Shown here in pieces: positions 46,261 through 59,963 of a stretch of DNA of 64,000 nt; the first letter of the stretch is position 1; each line of letters begins with the position of its first letter. The translations under genes and the position numbers were made by a program. Origin of the DNA: Terebella lapidaria (taxonomy: Eukaryota > Annelida > Polychaeta > Terebellida > Terebellidae); assembly GCA_949152475.1 (NCBI GenBank), contig OX424555.1, positions 61,981,977-62,045,976 on the forward strand, in the 5' to 3' direction. The notes under the pieces are model-generated. The model saw nothing but the letters and a program-made list of their open reading frames with translations, made no database searches and was not told the origin of the DNA.

Positions 46261-49200
46261 ATGTCGAAGACAGGTAAAATCCGCCACATGCTTTATAACC
46301 CGCATATATGTTAGATAAAGCACGTCTTTCGTGGATACCCTAGACCTGCTGAGGATGGGGTATACGCGACCCGGCCGCAGACGCGACCCGGCCGCCTGTC
46401 TCCTCCTGTAAATCATAGCGCACCAAATTGTTCAGAGCATTGTCACAGTGTTGTTTGTAATGTGTTGTGGAATGTTCATTGGTTTAATGATGAATTATGT
46501 TTATTGGTTAATTGAACACCATGCTATAAACTTGCTTTCCAATTTTTTTACCAATTATTGTTCCTTGCTTTAATGAAGAATTATGTTTAGGCCTATTGGT
46601 TCAATAAAGATAATAAGAGACACTTGCTTTCCAATTTTTTACTATTTATTGTTCATTCATTATAATCCAATGAGCATTATTATCAGTCATGTATCAAACA
46701 AGTTCACACAAGAAGAATATTCCACATTCAGCATAATATTCAACAAGATGGACACAAAAATTTGAACACATGAAAAACGAATCATATATATCACAGACAT
46801 GAAGGATTCTTCACAGCTTCTTATTCCGTGCGCCTCCCTGTTTTACTTGGCGAATGGATTCCCCTGGATCACCGGTGATCTAGTTAATTGCACTTAGCGA
46901 TAATCTGCTTCAAAGCCGACGATTCGGTTCGGAATGACAATGAACCATATACATATAATTCTTTGTGGGCTATTTACTAATAGAAGCCAACAAGATGATC
47001 GGTTTCTGCATTATTTGACAACCTAGTAATGATAACGTGCTTTGGTGAAGATATAACCTTACATGTGTATAAAAATATTTTTTCTCGCATTTTTCTATAC
47101 ATTTGTTAAATTGAGATCTACAATGTACATAATTTACGCCTAGTTATGTTTGTGTGAGTGAGGATTGGTATGTGAAGGAAAACATAACAAATTCATGTTC
47201 AGTGAGAATTGTTCCTTTATTAATCGTGAATAACGTGATAACATATCCAGTGTCATCTATCGGCCTTCGTGCTGTTGAGGCCACTTTTTGACAACCAGCA
47301 CTTGTGACAGCCAGAAATAAACCAGATATAACTGTTGAAACTTTCCAATATCAGCCAGAACTTTGGACAGCCAGAAATCAACCAGAATCAGGATATTATA
47401 GCAGTGTAGCAGGATGACCAGGTCCTGTCAAAAATATAAACAAAAATATCAGAAAATTTCATTGATCATGTCAACCACACAAAGTTAAAAGGAAGGCTGT
47501 GATCGCCTTCCTGCTGCGCGCGCTATGATTTACAGGAGGAGACAGGTGGCCGGGTCGCATGTAGACCCTGAGGACCGGACCTGCGGTATCGCCGAAAGAC
47601 GTGCTTTTTCTAGACAGATGCCAGGCTTTCCCAATACCAGTCATTGTATACATTCCCATATTCCTTTCAGAAAATGGAGCACATGTACGATTTAGTGGGC
47701 AATCCTGTGCCTCTATGATAATCAATGACAATGATGAGTAAATCAGTGGCACAAAATGATAAATACAGATAAAAGAACATCTGGTGTGTAATAAAGAATA
47801 CTTTTCTATCATAACCAATTGTCATTCCGGATCCTAAGTTAGGGAAATTAGTTGGTAATAAAATTGCCCATGTTATTGTACATCCTAGCCCAGAAGATGC
47901 ATTTCAAATGTATTTCTACTCTTAGGGCTTAAATGAATGACAGGATCTAATAACCAATAACATCAACTTACTCGTCACAAAATATAGAACAATGTGCACT
48001 TGGACTTCAACGATCGAGTAACCATTAATCGGTCAAGTAACAGTTTACACAATTCTGTACTGAATGAAGCCTTGATATTCACAGAATAATATTGTCAGAT
48101 TTAAGTCACACCTGTTTGCAGGCAGATTTAAAAAAATATCAATTGGCTAAAGTATGACACCTTGAGCTTGGAGAGCTTGGGACAATTTATTTACTTTGCA
48201 TTCTATTCATTCCAGGTATCAGTATGTCAGAGGTTCTGAACTCAGACAACTACAGTGGACGAGTTCTGCGGGGCCTGAGGTCACTCCTGGTGGATGATGT
48301 ACTTTGTGACTTGACATTGATTGCCGATGGCCAGCGGATCAAAGTACACAAAACCGTGATGGCTGCCAGCAGCGATTACTTCAGGGCATTGCTTACTATT
48401 GACATGTGCGAGCGAGGGCAAGATGCTATATCACTGAAGGGTGTTCCATGGAGAGGTCTGCAAGAAGTAATAACCTTTGCCTATACGGGCCAGCTCCACT
48501 GTACCTACGACAATATCACGGATGTCCTACTTGCTGCCACACACCTGCAATTTGTGGAGGCTGTGCAGCTCTGCAGCAAGTACCTCACCAACTTGACATC
48601 TGTCGGCAACTGCATGGACATGTTCAATATTGCAGAGCAGTTCGGACTCTCTCACCTGAAGGAGAAGTCCCTGGGTCTGATCCTCAGCAGCTTTGAGGAC
48701 ATTTGCAAAAAGGAAGACTTCCTCAAGTTCAACCACACCTTCCTCCTTCAGATCCTCGGAGATAACAGGCTCCAGATTTCAACTGAGTTACGAGTCTTCC
48801 AGATGGTAATGAACTGGATCAACTTCAACCTCGAGGAGCGTGAACGTCATGCAGAGGCCCTCCTCTCCAAAGTCAGACTCCCACTGATCCGACCCCAGGA
48901 CCTTGTCAAATCTGTCATGCAAGAGTCCCTCCTTAAGAAGAACCCGGCCTGTCTGGAGCTTATCCTTGAAGCTAACAAATACCACATGCTGAGTGACCAG
49001 CAGCCACTCCTCCAAAACTCTCGCACCCAAGTCCGGAGCAATGTGCCTAGCATCATCATCCTTGATCTGGACGATGATGGGCCTCACGTTTTTGACCTCG
49101 TCAGCAAAACTTGGGGTTCCCTGAGATTCACCACTGTGGAGACATTCCATGCCCAGGTGTGTGTCATGAACAACTTCATGTACATCTGCGGTGGGATTGA

Positions 49201-49942
49201 GTTGTACTCAACACACAACCCAGTCAGTGCCAAGTGTTACCGCTATGACCCGAGATTTGACAGCTGGGCAGAGGTTTCCCCAATGCAGGAGCCGAGGCAC
49301 CACTTCAGTCTGGTGGATGATGGTACCTCGATGTTCGCTATCGGTGGGTACTGCAGCGGGCTGTACAAGAACGTTGTGGAGCAGTATGTCATTGAGGAAG
49401 ATCGTTGGACAAAGCGCACCTCGCTAGACGTCAGACTCTCTGCCGCCGCATCAGCGGTGCACCATGGGAAAATCTACGTGGCAGGCGGACAGGTGGACAA
49501 AGGGATCTCCCGCTGCCTCTGGTGCTATGACATTCAGCATGATAGCTGGAACGGCAGGGCTCCAATGCTGTCAGCACGCATGGACCACACGATGTGCACA
49601 TATGGTAACTCTCTCTACGTTCTTGGTGGCTATAATAAAGATATCATCAAAGCTTACGATGTAAACACGGTCGAATGCTATAATATTGAGTTGGACCAGT
49701 GGACTCAGGTCTGTGAAAACACTCCGAAGCTCAGCGGAATCAACTCCTGCCTCATAGACCATCATGTGTATATGGTTGGTGGCTTCTCTTATGATGAAAA
49801 TAAGAAGCGAAGTGAGATCCGATGTTTCAACATCAAGACCAATGAGTGGCAGGTAGTCGGGAAGATTCACAGCCCAGCTATGGCGGTCCCATGCTGTGCA
49901 TTGTACATTCCACGAGACATTCTTCGGGCAATTACTTCGTGA
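46261..49942 (+). CDS. Kelch-like (BTB-BACK-kelch) protein
   Basis: A probable substrate adaptor of Cullin-3 ubiquitin ligases. The main exon 48216-49942 follows the acceptor CATTCCAG and has ATG at 48,224 (572 residues from there). A tiny 5' exon 46261-46273 (MSKT, ending ACAG|GTAAAA) joins in phase to give MSKTGISMSEVL and 579 residues; that exon is less certain. Numbered from the ATG at 48,224: BTB about 18-120 (CDLTLIADGQRIKVHKTVMA, SSDYFRALL), BACK about 130-235 (CMDMFNIAEQFGLSHL), then five to six kelch blades from about 300 (NNFMYICGGIE, TSMFAIGGYC, GKIYVAGGQV, NSLYVLGGYN, HHVYMVGGFS). The Gly-Gly pairs of the kelch fold are intact. I cannot assign a KLHL number. GC content is above the flanks. 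Confidence 0.9.
46319..47605. repeat. Inverted-arm element in the kelch gene's first intron
   Basis: The left arm (46,319-46,422) and right arm (47,519-47,605) are inverted copies sharing GCGCTATGATTTACAGGAGG, AGACAGG, GGCCGGGTCGC and CGAAAGACGTGC. The left arm carries a duplicated GACGCGACCCGGCCGC word. The 1.1 kb between them is AT-rich with no coding pattern. The left arm starts only about 45 bp from the putative first exon. Confidence 0.6.
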
Positions 49943-49949
49943 TTTTCAC

Positions 49950-50380
49950 CATGCACAGCATTTCATAATGTGTGTGATACTAGAATATGGTTAGAAACTG
50001 AATTTGAATACATGTGATATCTGTATAGAGCATGGTGTGAAGGAGATACTCTGTCATGACATTCTGCTATCAAGCCAAGAAAAATCCTGAATTCTATACC
50101 ATTCCAGTGCTATGAGTTCCTACAGACTTTTCATTATAGTTATTAACTGTTACTCGTATATATTTTACAGCAGTGAATGTATCACTCTAACTAGCTATTA
50201 TATCCTTATTTAAACTCGAAAGTGATTCAGACTTTTCTGATACTTTACAGGAATATTGCACCAGATGACCGACACCCTTTTTTGATGACAACAAATTTGT
50301 GAATCAACAAATTAGAAATTTTGAAGAAAAGCAAGCTGCCTTCCTTGAAATGAAGAACAAATGTTCAGAGTCTGTTTATG
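49950..50380. other. 3' flank of the kelch gene
   Basis: AT-rich presumed 3' UTR and intergenic sequence; no clear AATAAA was pinned down. Confidence 0.35.
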
Positions 50381-51830
50381 GGTAAATAATGTAAATCGAC
50401 CGATGCAGACAGAATGCTTGTAGATGAAGCTTGGGTTTGTATTATGAGCATATAGGCAGTCACTTCAGATGGTTCTTTTTGGTGACCTTGAATCTGACCT
50501 TCAGTAAAAATGTCAAAGCAGCAACTTCACTAAAATAAGATGTCTCTCGGTCTTGAGCGCTTCGCTGCAAAAGTTCATTGGTAGTAAAGTAATGTTGAAC
50601 TTCCAAAACTTGATCCAAATGTTTGACAAAAAGAGACCGTTTTGACTTTCAAGGTCATCGAAGGTCAAATCAAGGTCACTACACAAATCATCATGACTTC
50701 CCATTTGAATTTGCCACTATCTAAGCTCTAACTCCAAGAATTCTAGGAGTACAGTTGGGGCAGTTCCCATTATGGAGGAAAAAAAGTCCAAAATGACTGC
50801 CACATGGAGACCTGCGATTCAAAGGAGGGGAAACTTATGCACAGCTCAAAGGTATATAAGAAGAATCTTTTGGAACAAAAACATGGCCGCTTAAAGTCCA
50901 AAATTGGCCGTTAGGGCCGATGAGCTATTGTTGTGGCTTTTCATCCATCGGCGTCGTGTCATCGTCGTCGTCCGCATCGTTTATGCAAGTTTGGCGGCCA
51001 TTATCATGACGGAAATAGCTGTTTTTGCATGTTTTCCAACTTTAAAAATTATATTCTCAAAAACTGTCTGATCAGTTTTGAGATTTTAGTTTCAAAATGT
51101 TCCCCTCATGTATCTTTATAAAGTTTCAATGCTCTTGAATCCCTGGTCTGCGTGTGGTGGCCATTTGGATGTTTTCTACAAGACCCAAATGGGACTTTCC
51201 CATGTCAAATTCTCCTATGCTTTATAATGGATCACATTGTTCATGATATCTCACCTAATATTGAGATCAGAGACTACGAAATGATATATGCTGAATATTC
51301 TTGTGACCTCGAATTTGACCTATGACCTCATTTCCAAGGTCATAGCACAAAATTGCTAATATCTCACTTAATTTGACTTCATACTGACTTCACAGCTTAG
51401 GGATCAATTGTGGACATGTGTGATATATGCTGAATATTCTTGTGACCTTGAACTTGACGTTTGACCCCATTTTCAAGGTCGAAGCACAAAATGGCGAATA
51501 TCTCGCTTATTATCGACTTTACAGTTTAGAAATCAAGTGTGGACATATACGAAATGATATATGCCGAATATTCTGATGACCTTAAATTTGACCTTTGACC
51601 TCATTTTCAAGATCAGAGCACAAAATGGCTAATATCTCACTTATTATGGACTTTGCAGCTCAGGAATCAATTGTGAACTGATAGAAAATGATACATGCTG
51701 AATATTCTCGTAACCTTGAATTTGACCTCTGACCTCATTTTCAAGGTCAGAGGACAAAATGGCTAATATCTCGCCTATTATCGACTTTATAGTTTTGGAA
51801 ATAATTGTGGACATATAAGAAAGATCAATA
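50380..51830. repeat. Composite repeat: dispersed unit plus diverged AGGTCA-rich array
   Basis: 50,640-50,790 resembles 17,550-17,680. 51,140-51,240 is the inverted counterpart of 30,175-30,290. From 51,240 to 51,800 about four diverged units (ATTGCTAATATCTC, TCAATTGTGGACAT, GATATATGCTGAATATTC, CCTTGAATTTGACC) mirror the array at 29,220-30,170. It is the same composite as at 29.2-30.6 kb in opposite orientation. Confidence 0.7.
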
Positions 51831-52072
51831 TTTTACAAACATTATATAACAATGAGATAACTACCAGTACTAATATTCAAAGCTGGAAGTGAACATAATG
51901 CATTAATTACTGAGATTTCGGTGACTGGTGACATTCAGTGTCAGGGGTTTTTAGGTTACCGGACCATTGGTTTGATCACCTATTGGCAAGCCGGTAAGCT
52001 ACAGGTCCCTTGGGCCTATGTTTTTTCTTAAATGGCCCCCATTTAAAAAAAAATGTGAAAACCAAAAAAGTT

Positions 52073-52430
52073 AAAATACTAGTACCTTGCTATGGAAAGC
52101 TGGTGCGAGAAATGACATGTGAGAAGCGATATGCGAGAAGTGATAAATATTGCCTACATAAACATGTGTCCTGTGCGTTAGCATATAAACTGCGACATGC
52201 GAGGTATAAACTGTGACGTGCGAGTTAACTTTACAAATTGCGACTTGCGTGAAACAAAATGCAACTTGAATATCCTACACATTTTGTCGTATTAAACCAT
52301 GGTTCACTACGGAATAAGTCATAGTTTATAGTTTGCAGGTCGCATGTCTCTTGTCACTTCTCGCACGTCGCTTGTCACTTCTCGCATGTCCCTCCTTGCA
52401 CCGGCATTCCATACCTCGCTGGTGAAATAT
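52073..52430. repeat. Foldback repeat of GCGAGAAGTGA-type words
   Basis: Left arm words (GCTATGGAAAGCTGGTGCGAG, ATGCGAGAAGTGA; 52,085-52,150) return inverted at 52,365-52,430 (TCACTTCTCGCATGT, GCACCGGCATTCCATACC). The centre has GCGACATGCGAG/GACGTGCGAG variants. A short nonautonomous element is likely. Confidence 0.6.
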
Positions 52431-52689
52431 TTCTAATCATTTTTGTGCAACATTATGAAAGGTTCTACTAAACTTTGGAATAACAAAAACACAGCATTGC
52501 TAACACTTTACATTACACTAACACTGCACTAACACTGTACATTACACTAACACTGTACATTTACTCTGATAACATTTCTCAGCCCTTGGCAAAAAGGGCA
52601 AAAAATATCTGATCAGTTTTGGGATTTCTGACTAAAATCATGCTAATTGGGGTCCTTGACATAATGTGTAAAGATGGAACGCCTTGAAT

Positions 52690-53720
52690 CGCTGAAAAGG
52701 CCCGATATGAAAAAAGTCTGAAAAGGCCGAAAGACCCAATATGCACAATTGACATATGCAGCAAAAACGGTTTGTACATAGGGCTTAGATTTTTATTATA
52801 AACATATAGGAAGTCATATATGCCACATCTCTTGGCATGCTCTTGGGGACCTTGAGGTTGACCCCAGACGACCTTCAAGGCTAAATCTCAAGGTCACGCC
52901 AGACCTAAAATACTAGTACTAGTACTGTATGTGAATTGGACTCTATAGCCAATTGCTTGTTGATAAAGCTTATGTTTGTGTTAGCATATAGGAAGGTATA
53001 ATGTACCGGTATATAGCATATAGTTTTCGGTAACGTTGACCTCGGAGGCTAAATCTCGAGGTCATGCCTTACCTAAAATATGTAAATTGGCCTCAACAGA
53101 CAAAATGCTTTCAGGCAGAGATTGTTTGTATTATGAGCACTATAGGAAGTATTAGGAAGTCGTATATGGCACAACTAATGGTGACCATGAACTTGACATC
53201 AGATGATCTTAGTGCTGAATGTCTGAGTGAAATGTGTGAGTTGGCCTCTGGGATTTAAAAGCTTGTGTCTAGAGCTTAAGATTGTGCAGAAGCTTATACA
53301 GTAAGTCATATGTGGTACACCTTTTGGTGACCTTTAACCTAACCTCAGACGACCCTGAAGGAGGAATCTCCAGATGCCACATACAGACAAAAAACCTTTA
53401 GACAGAGCTTAATATGTTTGTATTATGAACGTATAAAAAGTCAGCATATCTAAAGGTGACAATGAAGTTCACAAATTTGACCTTGATTGGAAAATACATG
53501 TATCAATGTAATATATCACCTGCAATGCTTAAAACCAAAATTGACTGGTAAGGAGTTCGTGCATAACAATCGTTCCGGGACCCTCAGTACTCAAATGGAT
53601 TATCAAGTCCACATTTACAATGACCTGTGCAATTTGGTCTTTGAAGACAGCACACTTGAAGATAGAGCTAAGTTTTGTATTAGAAGTGTACAGGCAGTCT
53701 TCTATCGCATCTTTTGATGA
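52690..53720. repeat. Degenerate tandem repeat, roughly 190-250 bp unit
   Basis: Four or so weakly similar units each contain versions of TTTGTATTATGAGCATATAG, GGAAGTCATATATG, GGTGACCTTGA-CTTGACCT and GACGACCTT. A related single unit lies at 50,400-50,510. It is old and irregular. Confidence 0.55.
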
Positions 53721-54007
53721 CCTTGATCAACAACACAAGATTAAGTGTTACTCTGAAAATTGTAATTTGGCATACCGGTAGTATAATATTCTGAATATTC
53801 GCCACCAGGAATATCAGGAGTAAAAGCGAGACAACGGAGCATAGTTTGGTGGTGTTATCAACGTATAGAAACTCGTCACGGTGACCTTCAATTTGACCAA
53901 ATATGATTGCCAAAGCTCAAATGATAAACTGGACAAATTATCCTTTTGTCGCAGCATACTGAACTAGCATCGTATGTCAGACAGGATTACCATGGTGTGA
54001 CATAGGG

Positions 54008-55072
54008 TATATATCACGAAAATATGACATCAGCTTATTTGAAGCCACTCGTTGAGCTGAGTAGAACTGTCTTTACAGAATGTTGAAATCTCGATTTGTT
54101 AAAAAGTTATAGCTATTTTAATATTGAAAATCCGGCAAATTTCTCCAGACAGTCTTGAAAAATCTGTCGGCTAATTAATATGCAAATAAGATTGTGACGT
54201 CATTGACAGCTTGCTTTTTATTAGGCGATTTAACGTGTCACAATTAGGCATTTAAGCTCATATTTGGTCACCGAAACTCATCAGATATAACGTTTGGTAG
54301 GAATAATCAGTGAGTGTATATAAATTTTGGTTGTCATGGCAACCAATGGGCTGATTTGGCCCTTAGCAACCAGGTTGCTAAGGCTGGTATTCAAGTTAAA
54401 ACATGATATGAAAGTATCAAACCAATTTAGATAACAGGGTAGTGACTATATTTTGTGGAATTGATCAACAAATACATCAAAAACACACCTTAGCAGCCGA
54501 TACAGCCCTGAGAAATCACCAACGTTTAGAGCCATTACAAATGAATGGTACCATTACTACTGGTTTCCCAAGCCTGTATTGGTTGCTAAGGGTTGTGTTC
54601 AGACATTTTGATGATATATTCCTCAATATATTGTCATTACTCTATTGTCTGAAATGGTTTCACACATGTATATCTTGTTTTTAATTAGATATTGACCTTA
54701 GCAACCATAGTTGCTAAGGGCCCAGCCAGACCAATGGTAGCCATGGCAACCGCGAATTCCTTGAAATCACTGATTATTCTAACTAAAAGGCATAAAAAAT
54801 AGGTTTTGGTGAACAAATATGGATACAAACGGTCTCATTATTCCATTTAAAAATGCCAAATTAAAAAACAGTCTGTCAATGACGTCATACATCTCATTTG
54901 CATATTAATTAGCTGTCAGACTCTGTTGTCAGATTCTGTAAATATGTACATGTTTAAAGTGTCATAACTTTGGAAGGAATCATGATATCAATATGCTGCA
55001 AAAACCATTCTGTTCGGATCAAATAGTGCTTTCACATACACAACAAAAACCAATATCCAATTTCGTGATACC
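54008..55072. mobile_element. Third member of the TTAA inverted-repeat family (older copy)
   Basis: The arms match those of the 36,159-39,610 element: CTGTCTTTACAGAATGTTGA and TTAATATGCAAATAAGATTG, TGACGTCATTGACAG on the left; the same inverted on the right (CAATGACGTCATACATCTC, ATTTGCATATTAATTAGCTG). The middle has GTTGTCATGGCAACC and GCAACCAGGTTGC. It lacks the satellite insertion, so it shows the uninterrupted structure. The outermost ends are eroded and no TTAA pair is clear. Confidence 0.72.
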
Positions 55073-55559
55073 TTGACCGGCGATAAGTTCGTTGCGGACA
55101 GCTGCACCATTGCACTGTTCTAATCTTTCTACGCATAGATATTTCCAATAATATTCACACCTTAGCTGGGCAGGAATAAAATTTTTGAATACCGGTAATG
55201 GTCTGATCAGTAGTGTTTTAAGTATATCCGATGTTATTATGCATACTGTAAAAGATGATTGATTTTTCAAGGGTAAATTCACTGAGGTCGTAATACGAAT
55301 ATACGACTCGTATATTTCCCCTTCACAGGACTCCAAATAATTTAGAAAATATATTTATTTACTGCAAAAGCTGGCCATAAATAAACCCTTGCAAAATGAT
55401 CCCCCTTAGTTAATTTTCTGTAAGAGTATGAATCACCAGCCGGGCAGCAAATCATTCACGGGACCTTTAAACTAGACGCTTCCGGTCGCCTACGACCGCT
55501 TGGGTGTATCCCCCGTAGCCCTATCATCTCTGTTGCCCCAAATATATCACTGTCAAGTG

Positions 55560-55750
55560 TGAAAAACTAGAGCAAGGGCTAAAAAAGATTACCAGAGAAA
55601 TGTTAAATCTCAAGTCACAACTGTTTTCTTTTCCCCACCAAAATTGCTGCACTGATCTTCCGAGGTTATTGAAGGTCGAATTCAAAATCACCACTGAAAT
55701 CTCTTTATATGAATTTCCATTTCGACTTGTTTGATAAAATAACGAAAATA
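55560..55750. repeat. Dispersed repeat, family member 3
   Basis: It shares with 17,440-17,600 the order TACCAGAGAAAT or TACTGGAGAAAT, CACAACTGTTTT and GGTTATTGAAGGTC or GGTCACTGAAGGTC, in the same orientation. Confidence 0.5.
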
Positions 55751-55804
55751 CAGATAGATCAATCTTTTCACCTATTTATATTTCAACTCAGAATATTTTA
55801 CTTA

Positions 55805-56690
55805 CTTGGTGGTTCCAAGTTGAAATTCAAAGTAAAAGTTGACCAAAACTGCATTTCAAGATGACGAAATTGGAGCCAGATCGAACTTCTCACCATAAGT
55901 TATATTTCGACTCATAATACATGTACATGTACTAGTATGTGCCAAACATGGTTTCAAGTTGACATTCAAAGTAAAAGTTAACCAAAACTGCATTTCAAGA
56001 TGACAAAATTGGAGCCAGATCGAACTTTTCGTCATAAGTTATATTTTAGCTCATAATACCTGCCCAACTTGGTTTCAAGTTGAAATTCAAACTAAAAGTT
56101 GACCAAAACTGCATTTCAAGATGACGAAATTGGAGCCAGATCAAACTTTTCGCCATGAGTTATATTTCAACTCATAATATGTGCCAAACTTGGTATTAAG
56201 TTGAAATTCAATGTAAAAGTTGACCAAAACTGCATTTCAAGATGACGAAATTGGAGCCAGATAGAACTTTTCGTCATAAGTTATATTTTAACTCATAATA
56301 TGTGCCAAGCTTGGTTTCAAGTTGAAATTCAAGCTAAAAGTTTACCAAAACTGCATTTCAAGATGAAGAAATTGGAGCCAGATCGAACTTTTCATCATAA
56401 GTTATATTTTAACTCATAATATGTGCCAAATTTGGTTTCAAGTTGAAATTCAAACTAAAAATTGACCAAAACTGCATTTCAAGATGACGAAATTGGAGCC
56501 AGATCGAACTTTTCACTATGAGTTAGATTTCGACTCATAATATGTGCCAAACATGCTTTCAAGTTGAAATTCAAAGTAAAAGTTGACCAAAACTGCATTT
56601 CAAGATGAAGAAATTGGAGCCAGATCGAATTTTTCACCATAAGTTATATTTTAACTCATAATTTGTGCCAAACATGGTCTCAAGTTGGGC
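55805..56690. repeat. Tandem array, 121-bp monomer, seven copies
   Basis: GCATTTCAAGATGA starts at 55851, 55990, 56111, 56232, 56353, 56474 and 56595: one interval of 139 bp, then five of exactly 121 bp. Each monomer includes AAATTGGAGCCAGATCGAAC and AGTTATATTTCGACTCATAA or close variants. The 139-bp interval contains an 18-bp expansion (ACATGTACATGTACTAG). Confidence 0.92.
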
Positions 56691-56699
56691 TCATGTTGA

Positions 56700-59600
56700 G
56701 CCCAATAATAAATATTTCTTGTCTTAACTATTTTCATTATGGTCAACAAGGGCCACTGGCCTCAAAGGAAGAGCTTCGAAAATATTTGCACAGAACTATT
56801 TAAAAACCCTTGAATATTGTATTTGATTTGGTACATATATGTTGTGGCCATATTGTAACTCTACTGGGCAGAATCTATACCTTGTTGGGCCAATAAATTT
56901 GTCATGTAACTATTTTCTTGTCATGTAACTATTTTTATTGTGGTCAATAATAGACTTAACTAGTAAAACTAATGATAATTAACCTATTCGGTTAGTCATG
57001 ACTGGATAGAACTTTTTAGGGCCCGAGTGAGTCGGAAATTTCCGAACCGGGTACCTGTGTCGTCTGACCCGACCCGTCCAAATATATAGCAAAATTTGAA
57101 TGATACTCACTGAAGCAATTTGTAACACGTAAACGCCAGACATTGATCTTTGACACATATTATTTGTTTCGTCAGTAATTACCAGTATTTTCAAGTTTGA
57201 GAAAGATCACAATGTCATGACCTCATAAAACTATCGTTTTTTTTCCTGATGATTTCCTTGTCATTCTTGTGATTTTACTAGTGTTTATCACAAATATTCA
57301 AAACTATATCTTTATTTGTTCTCAAATACGAGTAACAAAATTCCGATCCAGGTAATTGTATGACCCGCCCCGAATTTGGGTACCTGTCGACTCGTCTGGG
57401 CCCCAGAACCTTTACATTGTTGAACCCAATAATAAATGTTTCTTGTAATAATTATTTTTATTGTGGCCAATAAGACTTAATCAATAAAACTAATGTTACT
57501 TATTCCGTTACAGCCATGAAATCTCTACAAGTCAGAAGCTTTACCTTGTTGAACACGTTTAAAAATCACCCGACTATTTTTGGGACCAATGTGTAAGATT
57601 TTCAAGGTTCTGATTATGTTTTTCTGATTTAGGAGGCACAATGTTTTTTGAGCTTTAGTCTTAGATTTAAATTTCTTTATGGATTTTTTTTCAGTGTTTT
57701 GATTTGTACTGCAGAGACATTTCAGTAACTTGTCTGCATTTCCAATAATTCATGACATGTATGAAAGCTTTTTTCATCAATGCGATCATGTTTCTCCTTG
57801 CCCAAATGTTGGTTTGAAGATCAGCGTACATGTTGTGTCAGTGTGCAGTGTGTAATGTCAGCTGCCAAATACTGAAGTAGCCCAGGCACACCCCCCACCC
57901 CGAATCGCCGCTCGTGTGACTGCTATCAAAATCAGCACTGACAATTCTCGTCGGCAATATGAAACTATCATAAACATGATAAAAGTGCTAGATCTAGTAT
58001 CCATTTGTTTCTGCTTATTTTAGGAGGAAACTAAGTTTTTTCCCGTGTAAAAGCTCCGCAAATCTGCCAAGTTTTGTTTGTTTGTTTCCGACTGTTCCTT
58101 TTAGTCAAATCTCGTTGAAATCTCGCTTCACTTCAATGGCATTTTTAATTAAATTCCCCCATAAACAAGCTTTCGGTGGTGATATTTTTATGAAGTATTA
58201 CCAGTGAAGTAGGAAAGAGTCATAGAAAAGACCATTTATTTGGGTCGTAACAAGTATTTCCACAAATACCGCACTCAGTTGGGAGTTCTATGGTTGGACG
58301 ATCTCTTGGCGGCTGGCATTTTGACCTTGACCCTGCAGCAATTTTTTGGGGCAGTACGCTAATTGGCGGGACTCGCTCACGTGATCATTTGCATATCATT
58401 ATATCCACGTGTATTTCATAAACATGTGGGTGTGTCCGCCAAGACAGCTTCCCGATTGGACAATTCAGTGACTCTCTGGCTGGCGGGCCGACTGCCGTGA
58501 CTGCTTATCGGGGCCACACGAGAATTGAATTTGCCCACTGGAATATGGAATACCACCACTAACACATAATTATTATGTTGCCGTATCAACTTGTCTTTCA
58601 TTGTTGCAATACCATACTGTATCTATATATTGTGCGGAATGTATATCCAAAACTTTGAGTGCATATGATTGCAAGAAAGCACTGTTCCAGTGGAGATCAA
58701 AACGGGAGTGGTGATGGGTATGAAACGGTGACATACAAAAAAAAAAAACGGTCGGAACACACGTCTCCTGGGATTATTATCGCTAATAACTTATTACATT
58801 AACCATGATTAGGTACACGGGCGTCATTTTCCTCGCAACGGGCCCCGGGCCCTCCCAATTAGCCACAGTTGAATAGCCTGTTGTGGTTCCAAGTGGCACT
58901 TTCAAGAATGTAAACAAAAGAAAAAATTCAAAAATCCAAAAAAAACCAACATCATAGAGGAAGAGCCCTGCTCTTCCTAATAATAGAACATGTAAAAATG
59001 ATGTCAACTTATTTGGTTACACCCAGAAATTTCTACTGGACAAAACCTTAACCTTGTTGAGCTCAATAATAATTGTTTCCCATCTTAACTATTTTTATTG
59101 AGGTCAATAATAGACTTAACTAGCAAAAAAAATGTTAACTTATATGGTTACAGACATAAAATGTCTACTGGACAGAATCTTTGCCTTGTTGAGCCCAATA
59201 ATAAATATTTCTTGTCTTAACTATTTTTATTGTGGTCAATAATAGACTTAACTAGTGAAAATAATGTTAACTTATTCGGTTACACCAATGAAATTTGTAC
59301 TGGACAATACATTTACCTTGTTGAGCTTAATAATAAATATTTCTCCTCTTAACTATTTTTATTGTGGTCAATAATAGACTTAACTATTTTTATATTGTGG
59401 TCAATAATAGACTTAACTAGTGAAAATAATGTTAACTTATTCGGTTACACCAATGAAATTTGTACTGGACAAAACATTTACCTTGTTGAGGTTAATAATA
59501 AATATTTCTTGTCTTAACTATTTTTGTTGTGGTCAATAATACTTAACTATTAAAAATAATATTAACTTATTCAGTTACACCCATGAAATCTGTACTGGAC

Positions 59601-59710
59601 AAAACCTTTACCTTGTTGAGCTTAATAATAAACGTTTCTCGTCTTAACTATTTTTATTGTGGACAATAATAGACTTAACTAGTAAAACTAATGTTAACTT
59701 ATTCAGTAAT
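56700..59710. repeat. Irregular repeat of TTGTTGAGCCCAATAATAAA units
   Basis: Units containing CCTTGTTGAGC-AATAATAAA, TTCTTGTCTTAACTATTTTT, TTGTGGTCAATAATAGACTT and TAATGTTAACTTATTCGGTT recur near 56,700, 56,880, 57,420 and then in close succession at 59,040-59,710 (about 110-170 bp apart). Between 57,500 and 59,000 the sequence is otherwise unique and I see no gene; 58,280-58,530 is GC-richer without a clear function. Confidence 0.65.
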
Positions 59711-59963
59711 ATTGTCCTGTTTTCACTGAAAACATCAGTTCTCCATTCTGAAAAAGATACCAGTGTCATTACCTTCCATTGTACAGGCTATTGGAATGAT
59801 CTCACATGTCAAAATGGATATTTCCAAATTCTGTAATAAGTTAGGCTGTTAACATATTAATATTTATATGATCATTCTAAAAAACGATTGGTTTCGTGTG
59901 ACAGCCCTTCCCAACAAAACTTCCAAATATTATCGAGATTCGTTAAAAATTGCCATCAGTAGA

